From Streptococcus suis (lineage in GTDB: Bacteria > Bacillota > Bacilli > Lactobacillales > Streptococcaceae): DNA of 61,675 nucleotides. The stretch covers positions 1-61,675 of the forward strand of contig NZ_POIZ01000031.1 of NCBI RefSeq assembly GCF_002960425.1, given 5' to 3'. Shown piece by piece: positions 54,646 to 61,675 of this stretch. Each line of letters opens with the position of its first letter. Position 1 is the stretch's first letter. Made by a program: the position numbers and the translations under genes. The notes beneath the pieces are model-generated. The model was given only the letters and a program-made list of their open reading frames with translations. It made no database searches and was not told the DNA's origin.

Positions 54646-55383
54646 ATGAATGAAAGCCGTTTTTTAGAGTTATTCAATGACTTGGACAAGGTCCTGCGCA
54701 AGGTCTGTGGAGTTGCGGATGGGGAATATGCAGATGTTGGCTCCATGCTAGCCAAAGCCAAGGAATTGACGCGACATAATCCCGTTGAGGCTAATTGGGA
54801 CAATCTCTACGTAGCCAGACAGCTCCGTAATCTCATGGTCCACGAAAGACGAACGAGTTTGAAAGAGGTAGCTCAACCTTCGCAAGAGTTGATTGCTGTC
54901 TTGGAAAAGGTCATTGCCCAGTACCAAACACCCGTGACCATTGAAACCTATTTACAAAAGGTCCAGAAGATCAAGCCTATTATATTTGATAGTCAGGATA
55001 AATTGATCAAAGCCTTGGAAATCGTCGAGCGAGAACATGTTTCCAAGTTTCCTATTTTTTCAGGCAAATCTTATCAAGGTTTGGTGTCCGATAAGGGTTT
55101 GGCCAACTGGTTAGCCAAAGCCAGTAAGGAAGTAGTCTCAATCCGTGATACATTAGTGGAAGCAAGTTTGGCAGATGTATTGGCTTGTGAGGAAGATAGT
55201 ATCCAAGTGGTCACTTTACCAGCGCAAACAAGTCTTTACCAGCTGATCAATCATTTTGAAGGCCAGAAAAGGACAACGGTTTTGGTCAGTCGTCAATCCA
55301 ATGGGCAACTTCATGCGCCAGAGGACATAATTGGAATTATCACGGCTCACGACTTAGTAGCAATTTATGGAATGGTGGATTGA
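54646..55383 (+). CDS. CBS-domain protein with HEPN-like N-terminal motif
   Basis: Protein of 245 residues with two visible parts. The N-terminal helical region (1-105) contains YVARQLRNLMVHERR near residue 60, where R-N-x-x-x-H matches the catalytic motif of HEPN domains, as in HepT-type RNases. The C-terminal half (about 110-240) is a CBS pair (IKPIIFDSQDKLIKALEIVEREHVSKFPIF ... DIIGIITAHDLVAIYG), which usually senses adenosine nucleotides. No function is known. It is 1 nt after pepA and 16 nt before comEB. The CBS call is firm; the HEPN resemblance is from the motif only. Confidence 0.78.
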   Translation: MNESRFLELFNDLDKVLRKVCGVADGEYADVGSMLAKAKELTRHNPVEANWDNLYVARQLRNLMVHERRTSLKEVAQPSQELIAVLEKVIAQYQTPVTIETYLQKVQKIKPIIFDSQDKLIKALEIVEREHVSKFPIFSGKSYQGLVSDKGLANWLAKASKEVVSIRDTLVEASLADVLACEEDSIQVVTLPAQTSLYQLINHFEGQKRTTVLVSRQSNGQLHAPEDIIGIITAHDLVAIYGMVD

Positions 55384-55399
55384 TTGGAAAGGAGAAATC

Positions 55400-55867
55400 A
55401 TGTCAACAAATCGTTTAGCCTGGGATGAGTATTTTGCGGCGCAGGCGCTCTTGATTGCCAATCGGGCGACTTGTAAACGTGCCAAGGTCGGTGCTGTCTT
55501 GGTCAAGGACAACAAGGTTATTGCGACGGGCTACAATGGGTCTGTTTCAGGGACGGAACATTGCTTGGACCAGGAATGCCTCATGATTGACGGGCATTGT
55601 GCCAGAACCCTGCATGCAGAAGTCAATGCTATTTTGCAGGGGGCAGAGCGTGGCATTCCCAAGGGGTTTACAGCCTATGTGACCCATTTTCCTTGTTTAA
55701 ATTGCTCCAAGCAGTTATTGCAGGTTGGTTGCCAGCGTGTTGTCTATATTAATGAATACCGCATGGACGACTATGCTCACTATCTCTACAAGGAAAAGGG
55801 ATGCGAACTGGTTCATTTGCCACTGGAAACGGTCAAACAGGCCATTGCAGAAGCAGAATTTATTTAG
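55400..55867 (+). CDS. comEB: dCMP deaminase, ComEB-like
   Basis: Zinc-dependent deoxycytidylate deaminase of 155 residues. The zinc site is TLHAEVNAIL (HAE) and HFPCLNCSKQLLQ (PCxxC); ATCKRAKVGAVLVKDNKVIATGYNGS is the substrate region. It makes dUMP for thymidylate synthesis. In some Firmicutes the gene lies in the comE competence operon, but here the comEA and comEC genes are absent. The start at 55400 has GAAAGGAG 6 nt upstream; a longer frame overlaps the CBS gene and lacks a site. Confidence 0.93.
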   Translation: MSTNRLAWDEYFAAQALLIANRATCKRAKVGAVLVKDNKVIATGYNGSVSGTEHCLDQECLMIDGHCARTLHAEVNAILQGAERGIPKGFTAYVTHFPCLNCSKQLLQVGCQRVVYINEYRMDDYAHYLYKEKGCELVHLPLETVKQAIAEAEFI

Positions 55868-55868
55868 T

Positions 55869-55904
55869 AAGGGAGGTTGTCTTGCACACCTCTCTTTATT
55901 TTTT
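55869..55904 (+). terminator. comEB terminator
   Basis: AAGGGAGGT-(10 nt)-ACCTCTCTT followed by a T-rich run; one G-T pair. Confidence 0.75.
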
Positions 55905-55934
55905 AGAAAAATACTAGGCTAGTCACCTAATATA

Positions 55935-55943
55935 TGCTATACT
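55935..55943 (+). promoter_or_regulatory. Extended -10 promoter of metK
   Basis: TGCTATACT. Transcription would start near 55950, giving a 5' leader of about 340 nt that begins just before the first half of the putative riboswitch. Confidence 0.6.
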
Positions 55944-55957
55944 AGAAGCGTTATTAA

Positions 55958-56286
55958 GTCCCGAAAAGGTAGTTATCAGACTAGTTAACTTTCGCAGACA
56001 TACTTGGAAGTTATTGTTTTCTCGTTATGTATCTGGAAATTTTCCTTTGCTCAAGACCAAAGTCTTTCGCAAATAGAGTTTTTCTTTGCTCAAGACCAAA
56101 GTCTTTCGCAAATGGAGCTTTTCTTTGCTCAAGACCAAAGTCTTTCGCAAATAGAGCTTTTCTTTGCTCAAGACAGGTGTCTTTCGCAAATAGAGCTTTT
56201 CTTTGCTCAAGACCAAAGTCTTTCGCAAATCACTAGTCTTCGACTAGTTCTTTGTAACCTTGATAACAATTTATTTTAAGGGGGAC
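55958..56286 (+). promoter_or_regulatory. Putative SAM-III (SMK-box) riboswitch with an expanded apical region
   Basis: In the SMK box, SAM makes the metK Shine-Dalgarno pair with an upstream strand, so translation stops. Here the 5' half is GTCCCGAAAAGGT (55958-55970) and the 3' half is CTTTGTAACC (56250-56259) followed by AAGGGGGAC (56278-56286). GTCCC pairs with GGGAC (P1), AAAG with CTTT (P2), and ACTAGT (55980-55985) with ACTAGT (56243-56248) (P3). GGGGG is 8 nt from the metK ATG. The segment between the P3 arms is about 257 nt, mostly the hairpin array. The core resemblance is from memory of the family, not from a covariance search. Confidence 0.65.
56046..56240. repeat. Five tandem 39-bp hairpin repeats in the metK leader
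   Basis: Units start at 56046, 56085, 56124, 56163 and 56202, exactly 39 bp apart; the fifth diverges after CGCAAAT. Each holds TTTGC-TC-AAGAC-CAAA-GTCTT-TC-GCAAA, an inverted repeat. Copy 4 has AGGT in the loop instead of CAAA but keeps the AAGAC/GTCTT stem. Reading frames on both strands stay open through the array because 39 is a multiple of 3; I do not regard them as genes. Confidence 0.92.
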
Positions 56287-56292
56287 ATGTTT

Positions 56293-57483
56293 ATGTCAGA
56301 ACGTAAGTTGTTTACGTCTGAATCTGTTTCGGAGGGTCATCCGGACAAGATTGCAGACCAGATTTCAGATGCCATTTTGGATGCTATTTTAGCAGAGGAT
56401 CCAGATGCGCACGTAGCGGCGGAAACGGCTGTTTATACAGGCAGTGTTCATGTGTTTGGAGAGATTTCAACCACTGCCTATGTGGATATTAACCGTGTGG
56501 TACGTGATACCATTGCGGAGATTGGCTATACAAAAGGTGAGTATGGTTTTTCAGCTGAGTCGGTTGGGGTTCATCCGTCACTTGTAGAGCAATCGCCAGA
56601 TATTGCCCAAGGCGTCAATGAAGCTTTGGAAACTCGTCAAGATGCTAGTCAAGATCCGCTGGATTTGATTGGTGCAGGTGACCAGGGGCTCATGTTTGGT
56701 TTTGCAGTAGATGAAACGCCTGAACTTATGCCGTTGCCAATTTCACTGAGTCACAAATTGGTGCGTCGTTTGGCCGAGTTGAGAAAATCTGGTGAAATTG
56801 CTTATCTCCGTCCAGATGCTAAGTCACAAGTAACGGTTGAGTATGATGAAAACAACCAACCCGTTCGTGTGGATACAGTCGTTATTTCGACCCAGCATGA
56901 TCCGGAAGTCAGTCAAGAGCAAATTCGTCAGGATGTCATTGAGCGTGTCATTAAGGAAATTATTCCAGCTCAATATTTGGATGACCAAACCAACTACTTT
57001 ATAAATCCAACAGGTCGCTTTGTTATTGGTGGACCTCAAGGAGACTCTGGTTTGACAGGTCGTAAGATTATCGTTGATACCTATGGTGGTTATTCACGTC
57101 ATGGCGGCGGTGCCTTCTCTGGTAAGGATGCGACCAAAGTGGACCGTTCTGCCTCTTATGCGGCACGTTATATCGCAAAAAATATCGTTGCAGCTGGCTT
57201 GGCTAAAAAGGCGGAAGTTCAATTGGCCTATGCTATCGGGGTTGCTCATCCAGTTTCTGTTCGTATTGATACCTTCGGTACAAGTACAGTAGCTGAGAGC
57301 AAATTGGAAGCTACTGTTCGTCAGATTTTCGATTTGCGTCCTGCAGGAATTATTCAAATGTTGGACCTCAAACGTCCGATTTACAAGCAAACTGCAGCCT
57401 ATGGTCATATGGGTCGCACAGATATTGACTTACCATGGGAACGCTTGGATAAGGTAGAGGCATTGAAGTATGTCGTCGGATAG
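56293..57483 (+). CDS. metK: S-adenosylmethionine synthetase
   Basis: Makes SAM from methionine and ATP. It has 396 residues. The N-terminal [23 protein letters not shown] and the ATP and metal-binding [12 protein letters not shown] near residue 117 are diagnostic, as is [26 protein letters not shown] near residue 260. The start is the second of two close ATGs: it lies 8 nt after GGGGG, whereas the first is only 2 nt away. A putative SAM-sensing leader precedes it, so the product would repress its own synthesis. Confidence 0.97.
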   Translation: MSERKLFTSESVSEGHPDKIADQISDAILDAILAEDPDAHVAAETAVYTGSVHVFGEISTTAYVDINRVVRDTIAEIGYTKGEYGFSAESVGVHPSLVEQSPDIAQGVNEALETRQDASQDPLDLIGAGDQGLMFGFAVDETPELMPLPISLSHKLVRRLAELRKSGEIAYLRPDAKSQVTVEYDENNQPVRVDTVVISTQHDPEVSQEQIRQDVIERVIKEIIPAQYLDDQTNYFINPTGRFVIGGPQGDSGLTGRKIIVDTYGGYSRHGGGAFSGKDATKVDRSASYAARYIAKNIVAAGLAKKAEVQLAYAIGVAHPVSVRIDTFGTSTVAESKLEATVRQIFDLRPAGIIQMLDLKRPIYKQTAAYGHMGRTDIDLPWERLDKVEALKYVVG

Positions 57484-57503
57484 TATTTAGAAATAGTGAT
57501 TTA

Positions 57504-57530
57504 GGACAGGTCTAATAAGCCTGTTCTTTT
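57504..57530 (+). terminator. metK terminator
   Basis: GGACAGG-TCTAATAAG-CCTGTTC followed by TTTT. Confidence 0.8.
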
Positions 57531-57564
57531 GTATATCAAATAACTAGCTTTTTACCTTGTGTTG

Positions 57565-57573
57565 TGATAGAAT
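57565..57573 (+). promoter_or_regulatory. Extended -10 promoter of the murA-family gene
   Basis: TGATAGAAT; the predicted start of transcription coincides with an in-frame ATG at 57581. Confidence 0.5.
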
Positions 57574-57619
57574 AAAACGTATGCCTTTTTTGGGCAATAA
57601 GAGAAAGAGATTAGTTAGT

Positions 57620-58879
57620 ATGAGAAAAATCGTTATCAATGGTGGAAAAACACTGAAAGGGTCTGTAACAGTCAGTGGGGCTAAGAATTCAGTCGTTGCT
57701 TTAATTCCTGCCATTATTCTTGCGGATGGAATTGTCACACTGGATGGTGTGCCAGCTATTTCAGACGTTGATAGTTTGATTGATATTATGGAAACCATGG
57801 GGGCAACCGTTAAGCGTGATGGTGAAACGCTTGAAATTGACCCTCGTGGTGTGCAAGATATGCCCATGCCTTTTGGTAAAATCAATAGCCTACGTGCTTC
57901 TTATTATTTCTACGGTTCACTTCTGGGGCGCTTCGGTCAAGCAGTGGTTGGTCTGCCAGGTGGCTGTGATTTAGGCCCACGTCCGATTGACTTGCACTTG
58001 AAGGCTTTTGCGGCCATGGGTGCTGAAACGACCTATGAGGGTGACTATATGCGTTTGGCAACCAATGGTCAACGCATTCAGGGAGCGCATATCTTCATGG
58101 ATGTGGTCAGTGTCGGTGCAACTATCAATACCATTTTGGCTGCGGTTAAAGCTGAGGGTCGTACGGTTATTGAAAATGCGGCGCGTGAGCCAGAAATCAT
58201 TGACGTAGCAACCTTGCTCAATAACATGGGTGCCCATATTCGTGGTGCAGGTACAGACATTATTACCATCGATGGTGTCGATAGTCTGCATGGAACCCGT
58301 CACCAAGTTATTCCAGACCGTATCGAAGCTGGAACCTATATCGCCCTTGCAGCCGCAGTGGGTGAAGGTATCCGTATTGACAATGTCCTTTATGAACACT
58401 TGGAAAGCTTCATCGCTAAGTTGGAAGAAATGGGCGTTCGTATGACTGTTTCTGAAGACAGCATCTTTGTTGAAAAACAAGAAAAATTGAAGGCTGTAAG
58501 TATCAAAACTTCGCCATATCCAGGCTTTGCGACAGACTTGCAACAGCCAATCACTCCGCTCCTATTGACAGCAGAGGGCACTGGTAAAATTGTTGATACC
58601 ATTTATGAAAAACGGGTCGGTCATGTGCAAGAATTGGCGAATATGGGTGCAAATATTTCAACTCGTAGCAATTACATTGCTTTCGAAGGTCCAAATCAGT
58701 TGACTGGTGCATCAGTCAAGGCGACGGATTTGCGGGCTGGAGCTGCCATGGTTATTGCAGGCTTGATGGCTCAAGGACGGACCGAAATTACCAATATTGA
58801 GTTTATCCTACGCGGTTACTCAAACATTATTGAGAAATTGACGGAACTGGGTGCTGATATTCAGTTGATTGAGGACTAG
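57620..58879 (+). CDS. murZ: UDP-N-acetylglucosamine 1-carboxyvinyltransferase (MurZ/MurA2 type)
   Basis: Adds enolpyruvate to UDP-GlcNAc, the first committed step of peptidoglycan synthesis. It has 419 residues. The fosfomycin-target Cys is in [17 protein letters not shown] near residue 117, and [10 protein letters not shown] near residue 22 and the [15 protein letters not shown] near the end are typical. The MRKIVINGG start and gene context resemble the MurZ/MurA2 paralogue that streptococci carry beside MurA1; that distinction is from memory. An in-frame ATG at 57581 lies at a predicted transcription start and would add 13 residues. Confidence 0.93.
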   Translation: MRKIVINGGKTLKGSVTVSGAKNSVVALIPAIILADGIVTLDGVPAISDVDSLIDIMETMGATVKRDGETLEIDPRGVQDMPMPFGKINSLRASYYFYGSLLGRFGQAVVGLPGGCDLGPRPIDLHLKAFAAMGAETTYEGDYMRLATNGQRIQGAHIFMDVVSVGATINTILAAVKAEGRTVIENAAREPEIIDVATLLNNMGAHIRGAGTDIITIDGVDSLHGTRHQVIPDRIEAGTYIALAAAVGEGIRIDNVLYEHLESFIAKLEEMGVRMTVSEDSIFVEKQEKLKAVSIKTSPYPGFATDLQQPITPLLLTAEGTGKIVDTIYEKRVGHVQELANMGANISTRSNYIAFEGPNQLTGASVKATDLRAGAAMVIAGLMAQGRTEITNIEFILRGYSNIIEKLTELGADIQLIED

Positions 58880-58948
58880 CAGCAAGTTCGTGCTAGCTTC
58901 TTACTTTTAACATCAAACAATTTGGGGCTGGGAGTTATTCTCAGCCCC
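58876..58948 (+). terminator. Two hairpins after the murA-family gene
   Basis: CTAGCA / TGCTAG (58876-58896) overlaps the stop codon, and GGGGCTG / CAGCCCC (58924-58948) lies just before the next gene. Neither has a long T run. Confidence 0.5.
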
Positions 58949-58959
58949 TTGGGTACACT

Positions 58960-59541
58960 ATGACACTTTGGACTAGACTAGCACAATTTGCTTGCTTTGA
59001 AACAGAACGCTTGGTTTTACGCCCCTTTTCCTATGAAGATGGGGAAAATTTCTTTGAAATTGTATCCAATCCAGAAAATCTTCCCTTTATTTTTCCGGCC
59101 TTGGAGGATAAGAACCTGGCTCTTGCGACCATGGTTGAGAAATTTATGCGTAGTCCTTTGGGAAATTGGGCCTTGGTCGATAAGGTTTCTGGTCGGATGA
59201 TTGGTGCGCTTTGTTTTGAAAAACTAGATGACCGCCAAATGACTGCGGAGCTCAGCTATTTCCTAAAAAAAGACTACTGGGGTCAAGGGCTGATGACGGA
59301 AGCGGTGAAAAATCTGGTCTTTCTAGCCTTTTATGAAATCGGTCTGAAGGAATTGGTCATCATCACCCATGAGGAAAATGTGGCCAGTCAGACGGTGGCT
59401 AGAAAATCGGGTTTTGTGCAGGTCGGGCAGTATAAGGGGAGTGACCGTTACAGTCACAAAACAAGAAAGTATAGAAAATTTAGCTTGAAGAGGGCTGAAT
59501 GTAGTATAGAAATAGAGGAGAAAATCAATGATTACCATTAA
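58960..59541 (+). CDS. GNAT-family N-acetyltransferase (RimJ/RimL-like)
   Basis: Acetyltransferase of 193 residues resembling the RimJ/RimL-type GNATs. It has TERLVLRPFSYEDGENFFEI at the N-terminus, the acetyl-CoA loop LKKDYWGQGLMTEAVKNLVFLAF near residue 108, and NVASQTVARKSGFVQVG near the C-terminus. The substrate is unknown. No clear ribosome binding site precedes the ATG; a hairpin lies immediately upstream. It overlaps map by 14 nt, so map translation may be coupled to it. Confidence 0.87.
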   Translation: MTLWTRLAQFACFETERLVLRPFSYEDGENFFEIVSNPENLPFIFPALEDKNLALATMVEKFMRSPLGNWALVDKVSGRMIGALCFEKLDDRQMTAELSYFLKKDYWGQGLMTEAVKNLVFLAFYEIGLKELVIITHEENVASQTVARKSGFVQVGQYKGSDRYSHKTRKYRKFSLKRAECSIEIEEKINDYH

Positions 59542-60388
59542 ATCACAACGTGAAATTGATGCCATGAACCGTGCTGGCGATGTGCTTGCAGGTATCCATA
59601 TTGGTTTACGGGATATCATCAAACCAGGTGTGGACATGTGGGAAGTGGAAGAATATGTCCGTAAAACATGTAAGGAAAAAAATGTCTTGCCTCTTCAAAT
59701 TGGTGTTGATGGTGAATTGATGGACTATCCCTACGCAACTTGTTGCGGGCTCAATGATGAAGTGGCCCATGCCTTTCCTCGTCATTACAAATTGAAAGAA
59801 GGCGACTTGCTCAAGGTTGATATGGTATTGAGTGAGCCCTTGGACAAATCAGTTGTTGATGTGTCTAAGCTCAACTTCAATGATGTCAAGGCTATGAAGA
59901 AAATCACCCAATCTTATCGTGGTGGTTGTGCAGACTCTTGCTGGGCTTATGCAGTTGGTCAAGTTTCAGAGGAAGTGCAAAAATTGATGGATGTGACCAA
60001 GGAATGCTTATATCGCGGTATTGAGCAAGCAGTTGTTGGCAATCGTATCGGTGATATCGGTGCGGCTATCCAAGAATATGCCGAAGGACTTGGTTATGGT
60101 GTTGTTCGTGACTTGGTAGGCCACGGAGTTGGTCCAACCTTCCACGAAGAGCCAATGGTTCCTCATTACGGGACAAAAGGCCGTGGACTACGCTTGCGTG
60201 AGGGCATGGTTTTGACCATCGAGCCAATGATTAACACTGGTACTTGGGAAATCGATACGGATATGAAGACAGGCTGGGCTCATAAGACACTTGATGGTGG
60301 TCTATCTTGCCAATATGAACATCAATTTGTCATTACCAAAGATGGTCCGGTCATTTTGACAAGTCAAGGTGAAGAGGGAAGCTATTAA
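59528..60388 (+). CDS. map: Methionine aminopeptidase
   Basis: Removes the initiator methionine from proteins. It has 286 residues, longer than typical type I enzymes because of the insert known from streptococcal MetAPs. That insert lies between the metal-binding Asp in LLKVDMVLS and the next in ADSCWAYAVGQ (about residues 98-130). Other ligand regions are VGHGVGPTFHEEP (His), LTIEPMIN (Glu) and YEHQFVITKDG (Glu). The ATG inside the end of the GNAT gene has GAGGAGAAAATC upstream. Confidence 0.95.
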   Translation: MITIKSQREIDAMNRAGDVLAGIHIGLRDIIKPGVDMWEVEEYVRKTCKEKNVLPLQIGVDGELMDYPYATCCGLNDEVAHAFPRHYKLKEGDLLKVDMVLSEPLDKSVVDVSKLNFNDVKAMKKITQSYRGGCADSCWAYAVGQVSEEVQKLMDVTKECLYRGIEQAVVGNRIGDIGAAIQEYAEGLGYGVVRDLVGHGVGPTFHEEPMVPHYGTKGRGLRLREGMVLTIEPMINTGTWEIDTDMKTGWAHKTLDGGLSCQYEHQFVITKDGPVILTSQGEEGSY

Positions 60389-60412
60389 GATAGCTAGAGA
60401 GAAGGAGAGGGA

Positions 60413-61336
60413 ATGAAGAAAACCAAAATTGTTGAAGGTTTGAAAACATTCTGCTCAACCTTCTTTTCTTTTTATCGGCATGCTGATATCGATGTGACTA
60501 GTGTGGCGGTGGCCTACTATTTGCTCATCGGTATTTTCCCTATCTTGTTGACCCTGGCTAATCTACTTCCTTATTTTCCATTCGACATAGACTTGATTTT
60601 GTCGGTTGTGGCAGAATTTGTACCGGATAAGCTCTATCCTCCAGTATCGGACTTTATCACCTCTATTTTGACCAAGCCGTCATCGTCTTGGTTGGGAATT
60701 TCAATTGCGACGACCCTGTGGACCTTGTCGCAAAGTATGACAATCCTGCAAAAGGCTGTCAACAAGGCTTATGGTATCAATGAGCATCGAGATTTTATTA
60801 TCGGACATTTAATCGGTATATTTTTGGGAATTGGCTTACAAGTCATTATTTTACTGAGTATGACCCTCTTGACTTTTGGTCAGGTTATTCTTTCTTTCCT
60901 TAGTCAACTTCTTCCGCTAGATAATCAGTGGTTAAGTGGTCTTCTTAGTCAGACACAACTAGTGGGTTTAATTGCCTTATTTGCAGGCTTGATGATGCTT
61001 TATTTTTTCTTACCCAATATTCGTATTCAGAAAATCCGTTATATTTTGCCTGGAACAAGCTTTGTTCTTTTGGTTATGACATCGGTCGGTAAGCTTTTTA
61101 CTATCTATGTGGATAACTATGCCAATCGCTTGTTGGATTTTCGGATGGTTACAGCTGTTATTTTCCTTGTTTTTATGCTTTGGTTTATTTTTATGGCCCA
61201 AGTCTTGATCATTGGCGCAGTTATCAATGCTAGTGTTCAAAGTATGCAAGTGGAAGAATTTCATGCTCGAGATGGAGATGTTGTTTCTATTTTAAATAGA
61301 ATAAAAAGTCGTTTTACACCGATAGAAAAAGAATGA
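60413..61336 (+). CDS. YihY/BrkB-family membrane protein
   Basis: Integral membrane protein of 307 residues with six predicted helices (for example VAVAYYLLIGIFPILLTLANLL near residue 30 and FIIGHLIGIFLGIGLQVIILLSMTLLTFG near 125). The family is often named ribonuclease BN or virulence factor BrkB, but those roles are not supported; a transport role is likely. The pattern YIDVDVTSVAVAYYLL and TLWTLSQSMTILQKAVNKAYG fits. GAGAAGGAGAG precedes the ATG 24 nt after map. Its TGA stop spans the junction with the right IS element: the T is chromosomal and the GA is the first two bases of the IS. Confidence 0.88.
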   Translation: MKKTKIVEGLKTFCSTFFSFYRHADIDVTSVAVAYYLLIGIFPILLTLANLLPYFPFDIDLILSVVAEFVPDKLYPPVSDFITSILTKPSSSWLGISIATTLWTLSQSMTILQKAVNKAYGINEHRDFIIGHLIGIFLGIGLQVIILLSMTLLTFGQVILSFLSQLLPLDNQWLSGLLSQTQLVGLIALFAGLMMLYFFLPNIRIQKIRYILPGTSFVLLVMTSVGKLFTIYVDNYANRLLDFRMVTAVIFLVFMLWFIFMAQVLIIGAVINASVQSMQVEEFHARDGDVVSILNRIKSRFTPIEKE

Positions 61337-61675
61337 GGCTGGGCAAAAACTAGCTTCTCACATATAAAAAAACGAGCAATTCCAATTAGGATTTGCTCGT
61401 TTTCCATTTCATGCTTTATAATTATAATAACGACAAAACAACTAGAAAGGCATGAAAATGTATAAACAGTATAACACAAATCAGTTAAGTTTGGAATTAA
61501 ATCTTGCTTGGGATTTACCTGCTACTCACGAGGCTCGTCTGATTAGTCAGTTTGTGGATACCATTCCTTTATCCGTTCTATTAGAAGAAACTTCCCATAC
61601 TGGTCGTCCAGCCTTTCATCCAGCCATGTTGCTCAAAATGACCCTGTTCGCCTATGCTCGCCAGGTATTCAGGGC
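61335..61675 (+). mobile_element. IS1182-family insertion sequence, right copy (partial)
   Basis: Begins GAGGCTGGGCAAAAACTAGC and matches the left copy in mirror orientation, including the internal hairpin at about 61367-61402. The transposase reads rightward out of the window. The last seven or so bases differ from the left copy. Confidence 0.8.
61458..61675 (+). CDS. IS1182-family transposase, N-terminal part (runs off window)
   Basis: The first 72 residues of the same transposase as at the left end: MYKQYNTNQLSLELNLAWDL and so on, with one visible substitution (TIPLSVLLEE against TIPQSVLLEE). After AYARQVF the sequence reads AGGGC, where the left copy has TCTGGTCGG. That may be a mutation, a frameshift or the edge of another insertion; the window ends too soon to tell. 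The ATG is 7 nt after AGAAAGG. Confidence 0.8.
   Translation, partial: MYKQYNTNQLSLELNLAWDLPATHEARLISQFVDTIPLSVLLEETSHTGRPAFHPAMLLKMTLFAYARQVFR

Noticed and set aside
56046..56240. CRISPR-like array
   Set aside because: The units are directly adjacent at 39-bp spacing with no unique spacers, and no cas genes are present.
56004..56279. Open frames through the metK leader repeats on both strands
   Set aside because: They exist only because the 39-bp unit is a multiple of 3 and lacks stops. There is no ribosome binding site, and the peptides are pure repeat. The palindromic unit structure explains the region better as RNA.
60413..61336. Ribonuclease BN
   Set aside because: The family name is historical. 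The sequence is a multi-helix membrane protein without a metallo-beta-lactamase motif.

Overview
The window is a stretch of Streptococcus chromosome. Evidence for this is the gene set and order (murD-murG-divIB-ftsA-ftsZ-ylmE-sepF-ylmG-ylmH-divIVA-ileS), the mevalonate pathway, clpE with a CtsR-type box, a SAM-III type leader in front of metK, BOX-like repeats, and extended -10 (TGnTATAAT) promoters. The protein variants look most like Streptococcus suis or a close relative; that species call is from memory and not tested. I see no rRNA, tRNA or CRISPR.

Layout. (1) 1-485 and 61335-61675 are two partial IS1182-family elements in inverted, outward-facing orientation; they frame the whole window. 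(2) 713-1944: a secreted protein with DUF5648-type repeats plus an Excalibur domain, and an exported thioredoxin-like protein, on the minus strand. (3) 2225-5806: typA, a small membrane protein, and an MscS-type channel. (4) 6058-18755: the division and cell wall cluster, ending in a T-box-controlled GNAT-ileS unit. (5) 18993-24208: DUF1827, a NUDIX hydrolase, clpE, YkuJ-like, and an amino acid ABC transporter. (6) 24326-34323: folD, a zinc protease, then a tight run xseA-xseB-ispA-tlyA-argR-recN, degV, an SGNH hydrolase, YpmS-like, and hup. (7) 34394-35431: an accessory scar downstream of hup, with a tandem palindromic repeat, an integrase C-terminal remnant and a RelBE/ParE-type toxin-antitoxin pair. 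(8) 35637-46569: GNAT, the upper mevalonate operon (thiolase-mvaS-mvaA), gpmA, glyoxalase, pgdA, DEAD-box helicase, oxidoreductase, udk, a PadR-type regulator, DUF1294. (9) 46741-49980: two adjacent surface or secreted protein genes with a duplicated leader and signal peptide. (10) 50078-61336: fRMsr, dnaX, DUF3272, birA, pepA, a CBS protein, comEB, metK, murZ, GNAT, map, and a YihY-family membrane protein.

Most of the DNA is ordinary housekeeping sequence, and genes within each block work together: septum assembly, isoprenoid synthesis, DNA repair, wall precursor synthesis.

The most unusual thing is the metK leader (55935-56292). The two halves of what looks like a SAM-III (SMK-box) riboswitch lie about 250 nt apart. 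The apical region between them holds five tandem 39-bp units, each a hairpin, whose sequence also repeats a stretch that could compete for the aptamer strand. Also notable are at least three genes (fRMsr, DUF3272, birA) with TGnTATAAT exactly 6 nt before the ATG and no Shine-Dalgarno sequence, which predicts leaderless mRNAs; a HEPN-like R-N-x3-H motif in a CBS-domain protein; and a 3-codon mini-ORF joining the ileS T-box terminator to the next gene.
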